Shown in pieces: positions 36,501-45,119 of a DNA stretch of 64,000 bases. Made by a program: the position numbers and the translations under genes. Below the pieces are notes generated by a model. That model ran no database searches. It was not told the origin of the DNA and saw only the letters and a program-made list of their open reading frames with translations. Numbering within the stretch: the stretch's first letter is position 1; every line of letters starts with the position of its first letter. Source of the stretch: Vibrio sp. FE10 (lineage in GTDB: Bacteria > Pseudomonadota > Gammaproteobacteria > Enterobacterales > Vibrionaceae); assembly GCF_030297155.1 (NCBI RefSeq), contig NZ_AP028067.1, positions 2,666,001-2,730,000 on the forward strand. The letters are read 5' to 3'.

Positions 36501-37890
36501 ATATTTGAAACACTTCAGCCTTGAACCCAAGGTTCTGCATATTAACCAGAAGCACCTGCTCAAAGAGATGGTCGTTAAGCATCAGCCAAAACACATCTTT
36601 GTAGCGATGTCTGTATGGCAACAGTTGGCGATTACCGATGCATGGATTAAACAACATGCGGATTCAACACGATTCACTGTGATCAACCAAAATCCTATGT
36701 TATCACCTGAGCCTTTAGGCAACTCTTGGTGCTTGTCGGTCAACCCGTTGTTACCCGACAACCTTATTCACGTTCTAACGAAACCCGTCAGTCACGACAA
36801 TCTAATCTCGCCATTAGACAACCCAACTAAAACGCCTGTCGCCAAAGAGACTCGTGAGCAAGCTGAGCTCAACGGTAGGCTGATTCTTGTCGCGGAAGAT
36901 CACCCCATCAACCAACAAGTCATTGCTAAGCAACTTGAGAATATTGGTGTTCACGCCGATATCGTTGATAACGGAGTGCTCGCGCTCAACGCATTAAAAG
37001 ACAAACGCTATGGCTTGCTGCTCACTGATTGCCACATGCCCGAGATGGACGGTTATACGCTGGCTTCAAGTATTCGTCAGATAGAACAACGCCGAGAAGA
37101 GCTTGAGCAAGAGATTCAAAGATTACCTATCGTCGCGCTGACAGCGAATGCCGTACAAGGTGAAGATGCTAACTGTTATGCGCATGGCATGGACGACTTC
37201 CTGGTTAAGCCCGTCTCGATTAAACAGATGAAGCTAACCATTGAGAAGTGGTTACCTGCGATAAAAGATTCTGTACCAACGCTTGAAACCGAGGATCCTA
37301 ATACAGAGCAACTAGATACACAAAATCAGGACATGAACTCCTCATCAGACTCTTCATCAAACTTTGCGTCAACGGAAGAAGAAGCCAATGAATTTTCGAT
37401 GCTGTTCCAAGACATTGAACACAGCTTTGCGGAAAGTGACAACTTAGCACTGAACGAAGATGTTGGTCCTACTATCCTCCAAGATTCGTTCATTAGTGTG
37501 GACAATCAAGTCATCGACTACACAGCACTCTATGATCTATTTGAAGATCACGATGTTGTGATGACCTTACTCGATGAGTTCGCTGCAAGTTTTGTTGAAG
37601 ATAATGAACAGATAAAAACGCTGTGGACTAATAAGGAATATCAGCAAGTCAAAACCACATCACACCGACTCAAAGGTGCGGCGAGAATGGTGGCCTGTGA
37701 GCCGATCGCCTCACCGCTGGCAAACATCGAGACACTCACCAATGACCTCGTGACAGGAGTCATTCGCTTGGAGCAAGTCGAATCAAAAATTGAAGCTTCA
37801 ATCGAAGAAGTGAATTCGACATTTGACTTATTCATGGACGAAATGAACCAGTTACGGCAGACAAAAGAAAAGGCTTACTCTTATGAGTAA
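33529..37890 (+). CDS. EvgS/VieS-type hybrid sensor histidine kinase
   Basis: This is a 1453-aa membrane kinase. I chose the ATG at 33529 (AGGA 8 bases before it, then a signal sequence ending LHGFSA); an ATG at 33484 has its AGG too close. In order: two periplasmic solute-binding (SBP_bac_3) domains (about 45-270 and 285-520), one membrane segment (about 530-550), a PAS-like domain, HisKA with FLATISHEVRTPISG (His near 720), HATPase (DTGIGIP, GGTGLGLSI), a receiver with DCHMPEMDG (Asp near 1166), and a C-terminal HPt with SHRLKGAARM (His near 1378). It should sense a small ligand in the periplasm and drive a phosphorelay. The upstream REC-TPR gene ends 47 bases before it. Confidence 0.9.
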   Translation: MQNRASKTKTWCVAFLLSCLSLLMWPLHGFSANTSPDKSENSSNNQVVLRVGLPSYDMVPYSYQHKTPSGNIVSEGLLISMLDQVSANAGFKYQIELYATFSDVLSAFERGELDLLVGVSSTKERQDYMAFSEPMFSIRRAVITQNRKINDLSELATANLALEKGFALNDLLPTLLPDSRITTLNSTQAAFTAIQENSVDAYIGDALALSALLREQPKDSLTLSVLPDLPADHLHFATKKGKHKLLSRINFALQDIKEGSLQSIYNQWLAPSQHSMLLNYGTLSLTQDEKNWLDNNPNIPVGTHSSWYPYDFTDEQQQHSGLSADVLNLVSNVLGVSFESTTYLTPEAAEVAFNRGETMVLTNITPTTDKARYMDFTQAYSFEPWVLLSRSDRLGNFAPSGTEAIAVIENSGGATVLPSLCLTCQAVPYINHVSAFQALQKDEVSFALASLHHAAPLLHQDYVGQFKITGTINEQNSAPLALAVNFRHPMLLSILNKAIGSLPANELERLESKWLTYEYQEGLSPREVAKWSMIIGLGIFMVIFVIVFWNRKMAAEIEQRKVAELRAKAAETHLQTLADNIDGVVLKHIQTNPQQPLNIQFSFVSAGVSDMFGLSVDSVKGHPQRLFDLLSEDDLPLFEASMIDAIESGHWESEQQVQLESGEVKWVKFNSQISNNKAIEWNTVITDITLLKKQQQALDNARQKAESATAAKSQFLATISHEVRTPISGILGLLELMQEHQLSEELLNLHGGLNQSARNLLHIVNDVLDYSKIEAGKLELNPTEIELGKVLARIVQPQSIHAQQKGLAFHYWQDPNLAQWLFADDIRLHQILNNFLNNAIKFTEHGTISLHVDVIEKNEHQQKISLTVSDTGIGIPKDRQQSLFQPFEQADKTTSRRFGGTGLGLSIALKLIEQMDGTIELSSEEGKGSHFTVTVTLPTCTPEHAVSNALALSQTLICTSEAENPIELDMSNHSQEVYVIGYVLQQEELCRYLKHFSLEPKVLHINQKHLLKEMVVKHQPKHIFVAMSVWQQLAITDAWIKQHADSTRFTVINQNPMLSPEPLGNSWCLSVNPLLPDNLIHVLTKPVSHDNLISPLDNPTKTPVAKETREQAELNGRLILVAEDHPINQQVIAKQLENIGVHADIVDNGVLALNALKDKRYGLLLTDCHMPEMDGYTLASSIRQIEQRREELEQEIQRLPIVALTANAVQGEDANCYAHGMDDFLVKPVSIKQMKLTIEKWLPAIKDSVPTLETEDPNTEQLDTQNQDMNSSSDSSSNFASTEEEANEFSMLFQDIEHSFAESDNLALNEDVGPTILQDSFISVDNQVIDYTALYDLFEDHDVVMTLLDEFAASFVEDNEQIKTLWTNKEYQQVKTTSHRLKGAARMVACEPIASPLANIETLTNDLVTGVIRLEQVESKIEASIEEVNSTFDLFMDEMNQLRQTKEKAYSYE

Positions 37891-37895
37891 GCCTT
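37870..37895. terminator. Hairpin overlapping the kinase stop codon
   Basis: An 11-bp perfect stem AAGGCTTACTC / GAGTAAGCCTT with a 4-base loop, overlapping the end of the kinase gene. There is no T-run, so it may stabilise 3' ends or end transcription from the converging gene only weakly. Confidence 0.55.
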
Positions 37896-37933
37896 AGGCA
37901 TCATTTGCGTTAATACAGACAGCTCTCGCTGAA

Positions 37934-38563
37934 TTATGCAGCGGGAGCGTTATTCACAAGTACTTCGCGAATAGACTTAAGCGTCGCTTCCGTTGAATGG
38001 TAATCCAGTTCTACTGCCGTAAAAATACCATTTACTTCAAGCATTAACGTCGGGTAAGAATGCACACCGATCGCTTCTTTAAAGCCTAATTGGTCATCTA
38101 ATTCGCTTTCCAATAACTTGCTAGAAAGGTCATTTTCAAACTGTTGTACATTCATGCCTAACTCTTGAGCGAGCTGCAGATGCGTTTCTTGGCTGTGTGG
38201 CAACATCGCACGAAGATAGTAAGCGTGTTGAATTGCCTCAAGCATCGCTTCGTAGTGGTCTTGAAAACCAGCAGCGATCACAGCGCGACATGCTGGGTAA
38301 GTACTGCGAACAGGTTGACACTCTGTCCAAAATTCATGGTTGAACTCAGTACCAAGCTTTGCTTCGATCTGCTTCCAAATAGCTTGCAGCTTGCCTTTCA
38401 TCTCTTCTGACATTGGCTCATCAGAATCCGGGGCCAAACCGCCAACGACATAATTAAATTCAATACTCGCAGGTAGCTGCTGTTTTAAGAGTTCTAATGT
38501 TGGCTTATAACCCCAGCACCAACTGCACATTGGGTCATGCACATAATGAAGTTTTACGTCCAT
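37934..38563 (-). CDS. DsbA-family thioredoxin-fold protein (FrnE-like)
   Basis: This 209-aa protein has the redox motif CSWC (Cys13, Cys16) close to the start and a helical insertion, then the cis-Pro loop VHSYPTLMLEV. There is no signal peptide, so it acts in the cytoplasm, unlike true DsbA. It resembles FrnE/2-hydroxychromene isomerase-related oxidoreductases. The substrate is unknown. The gene is next to grxD on the same strand, with a terminator between, and sodB follows in the other direction; the group suggests redox homeostasis. Confidence 0.83.
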   Translation of the reverse strand: MDVKLHYVHDPMCSWCWGYKPTLELLKQQLPASIEFNYVVGGLAPDSDEPMSEEMKGKLQAIWKQIEAKLGTEFNHEFWTECQPVRSTYPACRAVIAAGFQDHYEAMLEAIQHAYYLRAMLPHSQETHLQLAQELGMNVQQFENDLSSKLLESELDDQLGFKEAIGVHSYPTLMLEVNGIFTAVELDYHSTEATLKSIREVLVNNAPAA

Positions 38564-38604
38564 TGTTCATTCCTTATCGAGTCTTTCGAACCAGTCAAAC
38601 AAAA

Positions 38605-38627
38605 AAGGAGCCTCATTAAGGCCCCTT
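38605..38627 (-). terminator. Terminator of grxD
   Basis: On the minus strand, stem AAGGGGCCT / AGGCTCCTT (one mismatch), loop of 5, then a T-run. Confidence 0.8.
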
Positions 38628-38659
38628 CCATTCAATATTTAAGCGCAAAGGCTTAAAGC

Positions 38660-38998
38660 TTACTCAGCGTCGTCGCCAGCTACTTTAGCAGCTGCTTCTT
38701 TAACGATTGGCTGAAGCTCACCTTTTTGGAACATCTCAAGAATGATGTCACAACCACCGATTAGCTCACCGTCAACCCATAGTTGTGGGAACGTTGGCCA
38801 TTGTGCGTAAGCTGGAAGCTCTGCACGGATGTCAGGGTTTTGTAGGATATCTACGTAAGCAAATTTTTCGCCACACGCCATTAGTGCTTGAGATGCTTGA
38901 GAAGAAAAACCACAGCTTGGCAGCTTAGGAGAACCTTTCATGTAAAGTAGAATGGTGTTTTCTTCAATTTGCTGTTTGATTTTATCGATAGTTTCCAT
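38660..38998 (-). CDS. grxD: Monothiol glutaredoxin Grx4
   Basis: This 112-aa protein has the monothiol active site CGFS (Cys29) after KGSPKLPS, then the WPTFPQLW and GGCDI glutathione-binding parts. It binds a [2Fe-2S] cluster as a glutathione-bridged dimer and passes clusters on, often with BolA. Normal length. The start follows GAGGAAG. It is next to the divergent sodB, and both serve iron and oxidative balance. Confidence 0.95.
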   Translation of the reverse strand: METIDKIKQQIEENTILLYMKGSPKLPSCGFSSQASQALMACGEKFAYVDILQNPDIRAELPAYAQWPTFPQLWVDGELIGGCDIILEMFQKGELQPIVKEAAAKVAGDDAE

Positions 38999-39267
38999 TG
39001 CTTCCTCGTTAATGGATTACGGCTTTTATTGCCTTTATTCTACCCCAAACCAAAAGAATAAAAACCATATAAAAAAAGCGGTTTACGAGCTAAGCTAACA
39101 ATTCACATAAAAGTGATGAAATAAGCTTTTAATAAAGTAAAAACTTGCTAAACTATATCGCAAGTCAGCAAATTGACCGTGGTTGGCCTCATAGCGAACC
39201 ATGAATAATAATATCACTGGAAGCAATCGAAAGAGTTAACTCTTTCATATCAATGGAGAATTGAGCA

Positions 39268-39852
39268 ATGGCATTTGAACTACCGGCTCTTCCTTACGCG
39301 AAAGACGCGCTAGAACCACACATCTCAGCAGAAACGCTAGATTTCCACCACGGTAAGCACCACAACACTTACGTTGTTAAGCTAAACGGTCTTATCCCAG
39401 GTACTGAGTTTGAAGGCAAAACACTAGAAGAGATCGTTAAGACTTCTACTGGTGGTGTTTTCAATAACGCTGCTCAAATCTGGAACCACACGTTCTACTG
39501 GCACTGTCTTGCTCCTAAAGCAGGCGGCGAACCAACTGGCGCTGTTGCAGAAGCTATCAACGCTGCATTCGGTTCTTTCGAAGAATTCAAAGCGAAATTC
39601 ACTGATTCAGCAATCAACAACTTCGGTTCTTCTTGGACTTGGTTAGTTAAGAAAGCTGACGGTTCTCTAGACATCGTTAACACTTCTAACGCTGCTACTC
39701 CTCTAACAGAAGAAGGTGTTACTCCACTTCTAACTGTTGACCTATGGGAACACGCTTACTACATTGATTTCCGCAATGTTCGCCCTGACTACATGGCTGC
39801 ATTCTGGAACCTAGTAAACTGGTCTTTCGTAGAAGAGAACCTAGCTAAGTAA
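39268..39852 (+). CDS. sodB: Iron superoxide dismutase
   Basis: This 194-aa cytosolic enzyme converts superoxide to peroxide and oxygen. Metal ligands are His27 (FHHGKHH), the His in NHTFYWH (near 74), and Asp and His in [10 protein letters not shown]. The Gln in [13 protein letters not shown] and the FGSSWTWL pattern favour the Fe over the Mn form. Length is as in E. coli (193 aa). GGAG precedes the ATG. The 269-base leader region could hold regulatory signals (E. coli sodB is controlled by RyhB), but I could not identify a site. Confidence 0.95.
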   Translation: MAFELPALPYAKDALEPHISAETLDFHHGKHHNTYVVKLNGLIPGTEFEGKTLEEIVKTSTGGVFNNAAQIWNHTFYWHCLAPKAGGEPTGAVAEAINAAFGSFEEFKAKFTDSAINNFGSSWTWLVKKADGSLDIVNTSNAATPLTEEGVTPLLTVDLWEHAYYIDFRNVRPDYMAAFWNLVNWSFVEENLAK

Positions 39853-39893
39853 TTATTACTTATGCTGCGCTATTTATAGCGAGTTATCTATTG

Positions 39894-39922
39894 AAAGCTC
39901 ATGCCTCGGCGTGAGCTTTTTT
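39894..39922 (+). terminator. Terminator of sodB
   Basis: Stem AAAGCTCA / TGAGCTTT with further inner pairing (GCC / GGC), followed by T's. Confidence 0.87.
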
Positions 39923-40087
39923 GTATCTGTCGTCTCTCAGATAAAAATCAGCATCAACCAACAGACCGTAGTTTCTGCCTCTCCCTACCTTTCATATCAA
40001 CCCTGCAGAAATTCGTTATTTGCCTGTAATTAAACACTAAAGTTTGCCGACTCCATGCCGTTAAAGGTGTATCGAATGAGAGGCTAC

Positions 40088-40591
40088 ATGCAAATACATA
40101 CTTTAGACAAAGCAGGAATCATCAACGAACTGAAGTTCGGCATCGGGATCAGCCAAGCGGTTGAGCAAGGTCGCCGTGCAGATTTCGCGTTGCTGCTATC
40201 TATGTTTTCTAATGATGTTCGTGATTGCACACCCATCGACACCATTGAAGTTAGTGAGACAAATGAAGATCGCCTGCGTAAACACTTCGGCGTAGCAGAT
40301 CCACAACCTTTGCGCTCAGACCAATCGTCTTATGAAATTTCGGCTCAACAGTCGGCTCAGTTTCATCAGGCAAGCCTTGCCAGTGCAAAGCTAAGCCATT
40401 ACTTGAAACCTGAAGCGCTTGCTTTCATGCCTGAAGATACTCATGACTTTCCCGAAGAGGTTTATCAAAACCTTTCTGGTCATGACCGACGTAAATTGGC
40501 GAATAAACACTTGCCTGATTTACCTCATGCCACACTCTACAACGAATTGTCGACCGCTCAGCGTCAATATCAGATTCAAGCTCAGGTGTAG
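40088..40591 (+). CDS. Conserved hypothetical protein (167 aa)
   Basis: A soluble protein that begins MQIHTLDKAGIINELKFGIG. I preferred the ATG at 40088, which follows GAGAGG with 5-base spacing. The middle part is Gln/Ser-rich (SAQQSAQFHQASLASAKLSH) and the C-terminal part is charged (SGHDRRKLANKHLPDLP). No signal, membrane segment or known motif is seen. It looks like a Vibrionaceae-specific protein. It stands alone between the sodB terminator and the SDR-like gene. Confidence 0.65.
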   Translation: MQIHTLDKAGIINELKFGIGISQAVEQGRRADFALLLSMFSNDVRDCTPIDTIEVSETNEDRLRKHFGVADPQPLRSDQSSYEISAQQSAQFHQASLASAKLSHYLKPEALAFMPEDTHDFPEEVYQNLSGHDRRKLANKHLPDLPHATLYNELSTAQRQYQIQAQV

Positions 40592-40869
40592 TTACCGGCT
40601 CCCCTTTCTGACTTTCTCTTAGGGCTCCTCTTTTCCCCCATCTTGTGTGCATCTACAGATTCATTGATACGAGTGATATGAACCACTAGCCTTAGGCATC
40701 TATCATTTCCAGTTTGTCGATTACCTCTTGAAGTTACTACAAAATGTGACGTGCCACTAAGTTCATAAAAACTTATTAATTGGCATACCTTAGTTTGAAC
40801 CAATTCACACCCATTGTATGAAATTTGACCCATCCTTATCCGACATGGACGATTTGTTTAGGTACTGGG

Positions 40870-41553
40870 ATGGAAATAAAAAGCTCAATCATATTGGTGA
40901 CATCTGCCGGCTCGCGACTGGGAGGGACGATTGCGAACCACTTTGTTAACCTTGGAGCGACCGTTATTCTTTGTGATAACGACCCAGATGCCCTTCAGGC
41001 AACCTATGAACAATGTGCTCGTTTTTCCGAATCTGTATACAGTTACACACTCAAAGGTAACGACAATCAAAATATCTTGAGCGTGTTTGATTTCATTCAA
41101 ACCACCTTCAACACCACACCCGATGTATTGGTCAATAACTGGATCAGTTCACCAATGCCGAGTTTAATTGGTGATCAGCCTGTCAGCAGTTTTATCAACG
41201 ATTTATCATCGATGGCATCAACCCTTTTCGCATTTGGGCAAATCAGTGCTGAAAGGTTACGAGAAGAAGACAAAGAAGGTGTCATCGTGAATGTGATATC
41301 CCATGACGATTTCCATGATGTGTCCGGCTTAGAGAGCGCAAACTCGATGATCACCGGCTTTACCCACAGTTGGGCTAAGGAACTGACTCCATTTGGTATT
41401 CGAGTTGGTGGTGTTGTCCCTGCGGTTCACAATTCAGATGGCAAACTTAACCGATGCCACTGGGCGCAGCTGCAAGACGAATTGACCAGAACAACCGAAT
41501 ACATCGTCTCTAATGATTACTTTAGTGGGCGTGTGGTTGCTGCAGAAGTTTAG
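40870..41553 (+). CDS. SDR-like protein with a degenerate active site
   Basis: A 227-aa Rossmann-fold protein of short-chain dehydrogenase type. The nucleotide loop reads TSAGSRLGGTIA, where TGxxxGxG is usual, with an NNW in place of NNAG (VLVNNWISS). The catalytic YxxxK is absent: after NVISHDDFHD the sequence goes VSGLESANSMITGF. It may bind NAD(P) without classic chemistry, or have a regulatory role. I used the ATG at 40870, after TTAGG, because the upstream extension is not part of the fold. No operon partner is evident. Confidence 0.7.
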   Translation: MEIKSSIILVTSAGSRLGGTIANHFVNLGATVILCDNDPDALQATYEQCARFSESVYSYTLKGNDNQNILSVFDFIQTTFNTTPDVLVNNWISSPMPSLIGDQPVSSFINDLSSMASTLFAFGQISAERLREEDKEGVIVNVISHDDFHDVSGLESANSMITGFTHSWAKELTPFGIRVGGVVPAVHNSDGKLNRCHWAQLQDELTRTTEYIVSNDYFSGRVVAAEV

Positions 41554-41680
41554 AGAATCTCTTTGACGACCGTTGTCCATGGCAAGTTTTGGCACTCAGG
41601 TTCCTGTTACTCAAGAAAACGTTGAACATTAACATTTACCTTCGACACCTCACGATATCCGTCCAACGACAAACATAAAA

Positions 41681-41708
41681 AAAGCCCCAGTCTCTCGACT
41701 GGGGCTTT
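41681..41708. terminator. Bidirectional terminator between SDR-like gene and adhE
   Basis: A 12-bp perfect stem AAAGCCCCAGTC / GACTGGGGCTTT, 4-base loop, A-run before it. It lies between converging genes. Confidence 0.92.
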
Positions 41709-41773
41709 GTACTTTTCCCGATTAGATAAGGTTCGTGCTAGCGAAAACTTATCTCAAAACTAATGCTTACTTA

Positions 41774-44479
41774 TTATGCGTTAGCTTTTTCTTTTTTAGC
41801 TTTTGGTGCTTTCGCATCAGCTGGCTTTTGGTCAGCTTTCTTAAGGATAACTGTTGTACCTTCGAAAGTTTCACCTTCAACGTAAGGAGTACCGAAGTAC
41901 GACGTTGTTAGAACTTCTTTTAGCTCAGTGATTAGAGGGTAACGTGGGTTAGCACCTGTACACTGGTCATCGAACGCTTCAACCGCTAGCTCGTCTAGTT
42001 TCGCAACGAAGTCAGACTCATTAACACCCGCAGCTTGGATAGACAGTGGGATGTCTAGGTCAACTTTAAGCTCTTCTAACCAAGTCAGTAGACGTTCAAT
42101 CTTCTGAGCAGTACGGTCACCAGCTTGGCTTAGGCCTAGGTGGTCAGCAACTTCAGCGTAACGACGACGTGCTTGTGGACGGTCGTACTGAGAGAATGCA
42201 GTTTGCTTAGTTGGGTTATCGTTCGCGTTGTAACGTACAACGTTTGAGATAAGCAGCGCGTTAGCAAGGCCGTGTGGTAGGTGGAACTCAGCACCAATTT
42301 TGTGAGCCATTGAGTGACACACACCTAGGAATGCGTTCGCAAATGCTACACCAGCGATAGTTGCCGCGTTGTGTACTTTTTCACGAGCGATTGGGTCTGC
42401 TGCACCGTTTTTGTAGCTTGATGGTAGGTACTCTTTAAGCATCTTAAGAGCTTGTAGAGCTTGGCCATCTGAGTATTCGTTCGCTAGAACAGACACGTAA
42501 GCTTCAAGAGCGTGAGTTACTGCATCGTAACCACCGAACGCTGTTAGAGACTTAGGCATGTTCATTACTAAGTTCGCATCAACGATAGCCATGTTTGGCG
42601 TGATTTCGTAGTCAGCTAGTGGGTACTTAGCACCAGTCTTGTCGTCTGTAACAACAGCGAATGGAGTAACCTCTGAACCTGTACCTGAAGTTGTAGTAAT
42701 ACATACAAGCTCAGCTTTTTGACCCATTTTAGGGAACTTGTAGATACGTTTACGGATATCCATAAAGCGCATTGCTAGTTCTTCGAAGTGAGTATCTGGG
42801 TGCTCGTACATAACCCACATGATCTTAGCAGCATCCATTGGAGAACCGCCACCTAGAGCAAGGATTACGTCAGGTTGGAAGCTCTTCATTGCTTCAGCGC
42901 CTTTCTCAACAACAGATAGTGTTGGATCCGCTTCTACATCGAAGAATGTTTGAACTTCAATACCTTGTGCTTTAAGCAGGCTAACTACGTCATCAGCGTA
43001 ACCGTTGTTGAATAGGAAACGGTCAGTTACTAGGAATGCGCGTTTCTTACCTTCTAGGTCGCCAAGAGCGATTGGAAGGCTACCACGACGGAAGTAGATA
43101 GACTTAGGTAGTTTGTGCCACAACATATTTTCAGCTCGCTTCGCTACAGTTTTCTTGTTGATAAGGTGCTTAGGACCTACGTTCTCAGAGATAGAGTTAC
43201 CACCCCAAGAGCCACAACCAAGAGTTAGAGACGGTGCAACGTTGAAGTTGTACAGGTCACCGATACCACCGTGAGTAGTAGGAATGTTGATTAGGATACG
43301 AGCCGTTTTCATCTTGTCACCGAAGTAACGGATGCGGTCTGCGTTGATATCTTGGTTAGTGTAAAGACCAGACGTGTGACCGATACCACCAATTTCAACC
43401 ATTGTTACTGCTTGAGCAACTGCGTTCTCGAAAGAAGACGCACGGAACATACCTAGAGTTGGAGACAGTTTCTCATGAGCGAATTCATCGTCGTAAGATA
43501 CTTCGCCAAGGCCTTCACCAACAAGAATCTTAGTATCAGCTGGAACTTTAACACCCGCCATTTCAGCGATTGCAGTTGCAGGTTGACCAACGATTTTTGC
43601 GTTTAGGTTGCCGTCGATAAGTAGAACTTTACGAACTTTATCAGCGTCTGCTTTGCTTAGTACGTGACCTTTGTGAGATGCGAAACGCTCTTTCACTTCG
43701 TCGTATACTTCGTCCATTACGATTACAGCTTGCTCAGAAGCACATACTACGCCGTTATCGAATGTTTTAGACATAAGGATAGATGCTACAGCACGTTTAA
43801 CGTCTGCTGTGTCATCGATAACTACAGGAACGTTACCAGCACCAACACCGATAGCAGGCTTACCTGAAGAGTATGCTGCTTTAACCATGCCTGGACCACC
43901 AGTAGCTAGGATAAGCGCGATACCGTCGTGCTTCATAAGCGCGTTAGAAAGCTCTACAGATGGTTGGTCGATCCAACCGATGATGTCTTTTGGTGCGCCC
44001 GCTTTAACAGCCGCGTCTAAAACAAGTTTAGCAGCGTCGTTAGTTGAATTCTTTGCACGTGGGTGTGGCGAGAAGATGATGCCGTTACGTGTCTTAAGAG
44101 AGATTAGAGATTTGAAGATTGCTGTAGAAGTTGGGTTCGTTGTTGGAACGATACCACAGATGATACCTACAGGCTCAGCGATAGTCATCGTGCCTAGGTT
44201 GTCATCTTCTTCTAAGATGCCACATGTTTTTTCGTCTTTGTATTTGTTGTAGATAAATTCAGATGCAAAGTGGTTTTTGATAACCTTATCTTCAACAATA
44301 CCCATTCCAGATTCAGCAACTGCTTGTTGTGCTAGTGGGATACGAGCATGGTTAGCCGCAAGAGATGCTGCACGGAAGATTGCGTCAACTTTCTCTTGAG
44401 AGAATGTTGAGAACTCTTCTTGTGCTGCTTTAACGCGTGCTACCAGAGCATCTAGTTCAGCTAAGTTAGTTACAGGCAT
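41774..44479 (-). CDS. adhE: Bifunctional acetaldehyde-CoA / alcohol dehydrogenase AdhE
   Basis: This 901-aa fermentative enzyme reduces acetyl-CoA to acetaldehyde and then to ethanol, recycling NADH without oxygen. The first half is an aldehyde dehydrogenase with the catalytic Cys in NGVVCASEQ; the second half is an iron-dependent alcohol dehydrogenase with GGGSPMDAAK and the metal His region HLPHGLANA. E. coli AdhE is 891 aa. The tail is Lys/Ala-rich (ADAKAPKAKKEKANA). AGGAG precedes the ATG. As in E. coli, a marC/ychE-type gene is divergent upstream. The long AT-rich leader suggests complex control. Confidence 0.97.
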   Translation of the reverse strand: MPVTNLAELDALVARVKAAQEEFSTFSQEKVDAIFRAASLAANHARIPLAQQAVAESGMGIVEDKVIKNHFASEFIYNKYKDEKTCGILEEDDNLGTMTIAEPVGIICGIVPTTNPTSTAIFKSLISLKTRNGIIFSPHPRAKNSTNDAAKLVLDAAVKAGAPKDIIGWIDQPSVELSNALMKHDGIALILATGGPGMVKAAYSSGKPAIGVGAGNVPVVIDDTADVKRAVASILMSKTFDNGVVCASEQAVIVMDEVYDEVKERFASHKGHVLSKADADKVRKVLLIDGNLNAKIVGQPATAIAEMAGVKVPADTKILVGEGLGEVSYDDEFAHEKLSPTLGMFRASSFENAVAQAVTMVEIGGIGHTSGLYTNQDINADRIRYFGDKMKTARILINIPTTHGGIGDLYNFNVAPSLTLGCGSWGGNSISENVGPKHLINKKTVAKRAENMLWHKLPKSIYFRRGSLPIALGDLEGKKRAFLVTDRFLFNNGYADDVVSLLKAQGIEVQTFFDVEADPTLSVVEKGAEAMKSFQPDVILALGGGSPMDAAKIMWVMYEHPDTHFEELAMRFMDIRKRIYKFPKMGQKAELVCITTTSGTGSEVTPFAVVTDDKTGAKYPLADYEITPNMAIVDANLVMNMPKSLTAFGGYDAVTHALEAYVSVLANEYSDGQALQALKMLKEYLPSSYKNGAADPIAREKVHNAATIAGVAFANAFLGVCHSMAHKIGAEFHLPHGLANALLISNVVRYNANDNPTKQTAFSQYDRPQARRRYAEVADHLGLSQAGDRTAQKIERLLTWLEELKVDLDIPLSIQAAGVNESDFVAKLDELAVEAFDDQCTGANPRYPLITELKEVLTTSYFGTPYVEGETFEGTTVILKKADQKPADAKAPKAKKEKANA

Positions 44480-45119
44480 GGTGGATCTCCTAAAATAATA
44501 AATATTAAAAACTTTTTATTAAATTCGCTGCTTGCCTTTAACCTTAAACATCAGCGTTCTTAGTAAATTGCTTTCAGGGCTGAGTATATTATTTCACAGT
44601 GTGAAAAAAATTGACCCAGATCAGTTACCCAAAAAGAATTAACTAGAAAGTAGTAAGGCAATCGCAAAAATGAACTTAAGAGTATGATTTATATAGATTA
44701 AAATCACACTTTTCGTTCGTGCAAAAAACAAGCAAACAGACAACTTTTTTATACATAGCGTCATAAACTGTAAAAAAGTTTCATTTTTAGTCCGTTAAAT
44801 TACATGTATACAGCTATATTCGTGCTACTGAGAGTATATCCATACCGTTGCAACGGGCTAGATTTAGACATAATTTTTATTAAAAGCGTGCGTAGGTTAA
44901 CATTTGATCAAAAAATAATTACAACATGAAACACGAATAGTCGGTTCGTAACATGACGAAAGTCAGCATTTGGATTCAATTAGTTTTTCTATAAAAAAGA
45001 CCCTATTTCAGGTTAGTTTTTTTCATTCGTGAAATTCAGATTTGTCACTTACATTACGCGCTCTGATTATAGACAGATCAACCCCTCTTCCTTAAGTACG
45101 CTATTTGGAGATCACCCAC
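44480..45119. other. 640-base AT-rich divergent regulatory region of adhE and marC-like gene
   Basis: There is no credible gene. It includes the palindrome at 44592 and A/T-rich tracts up to 45020. Its length suggests several regulator sites and a long leader for adhE. Confidence 0.6.
44592..44606. promoter_or_regulatory. Palindrome TTTCACAGTGTGAAA upstream of adhE
   Basis: A perfect 7-1-7 palindrome about 115 bases before the adhE start. The half-site TGTGAAA resembles part of Rex sites (TTGTGAA), but the arrangement is inverted relative to that consensus, so the regulator is unknown. Confidence 0.5.
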
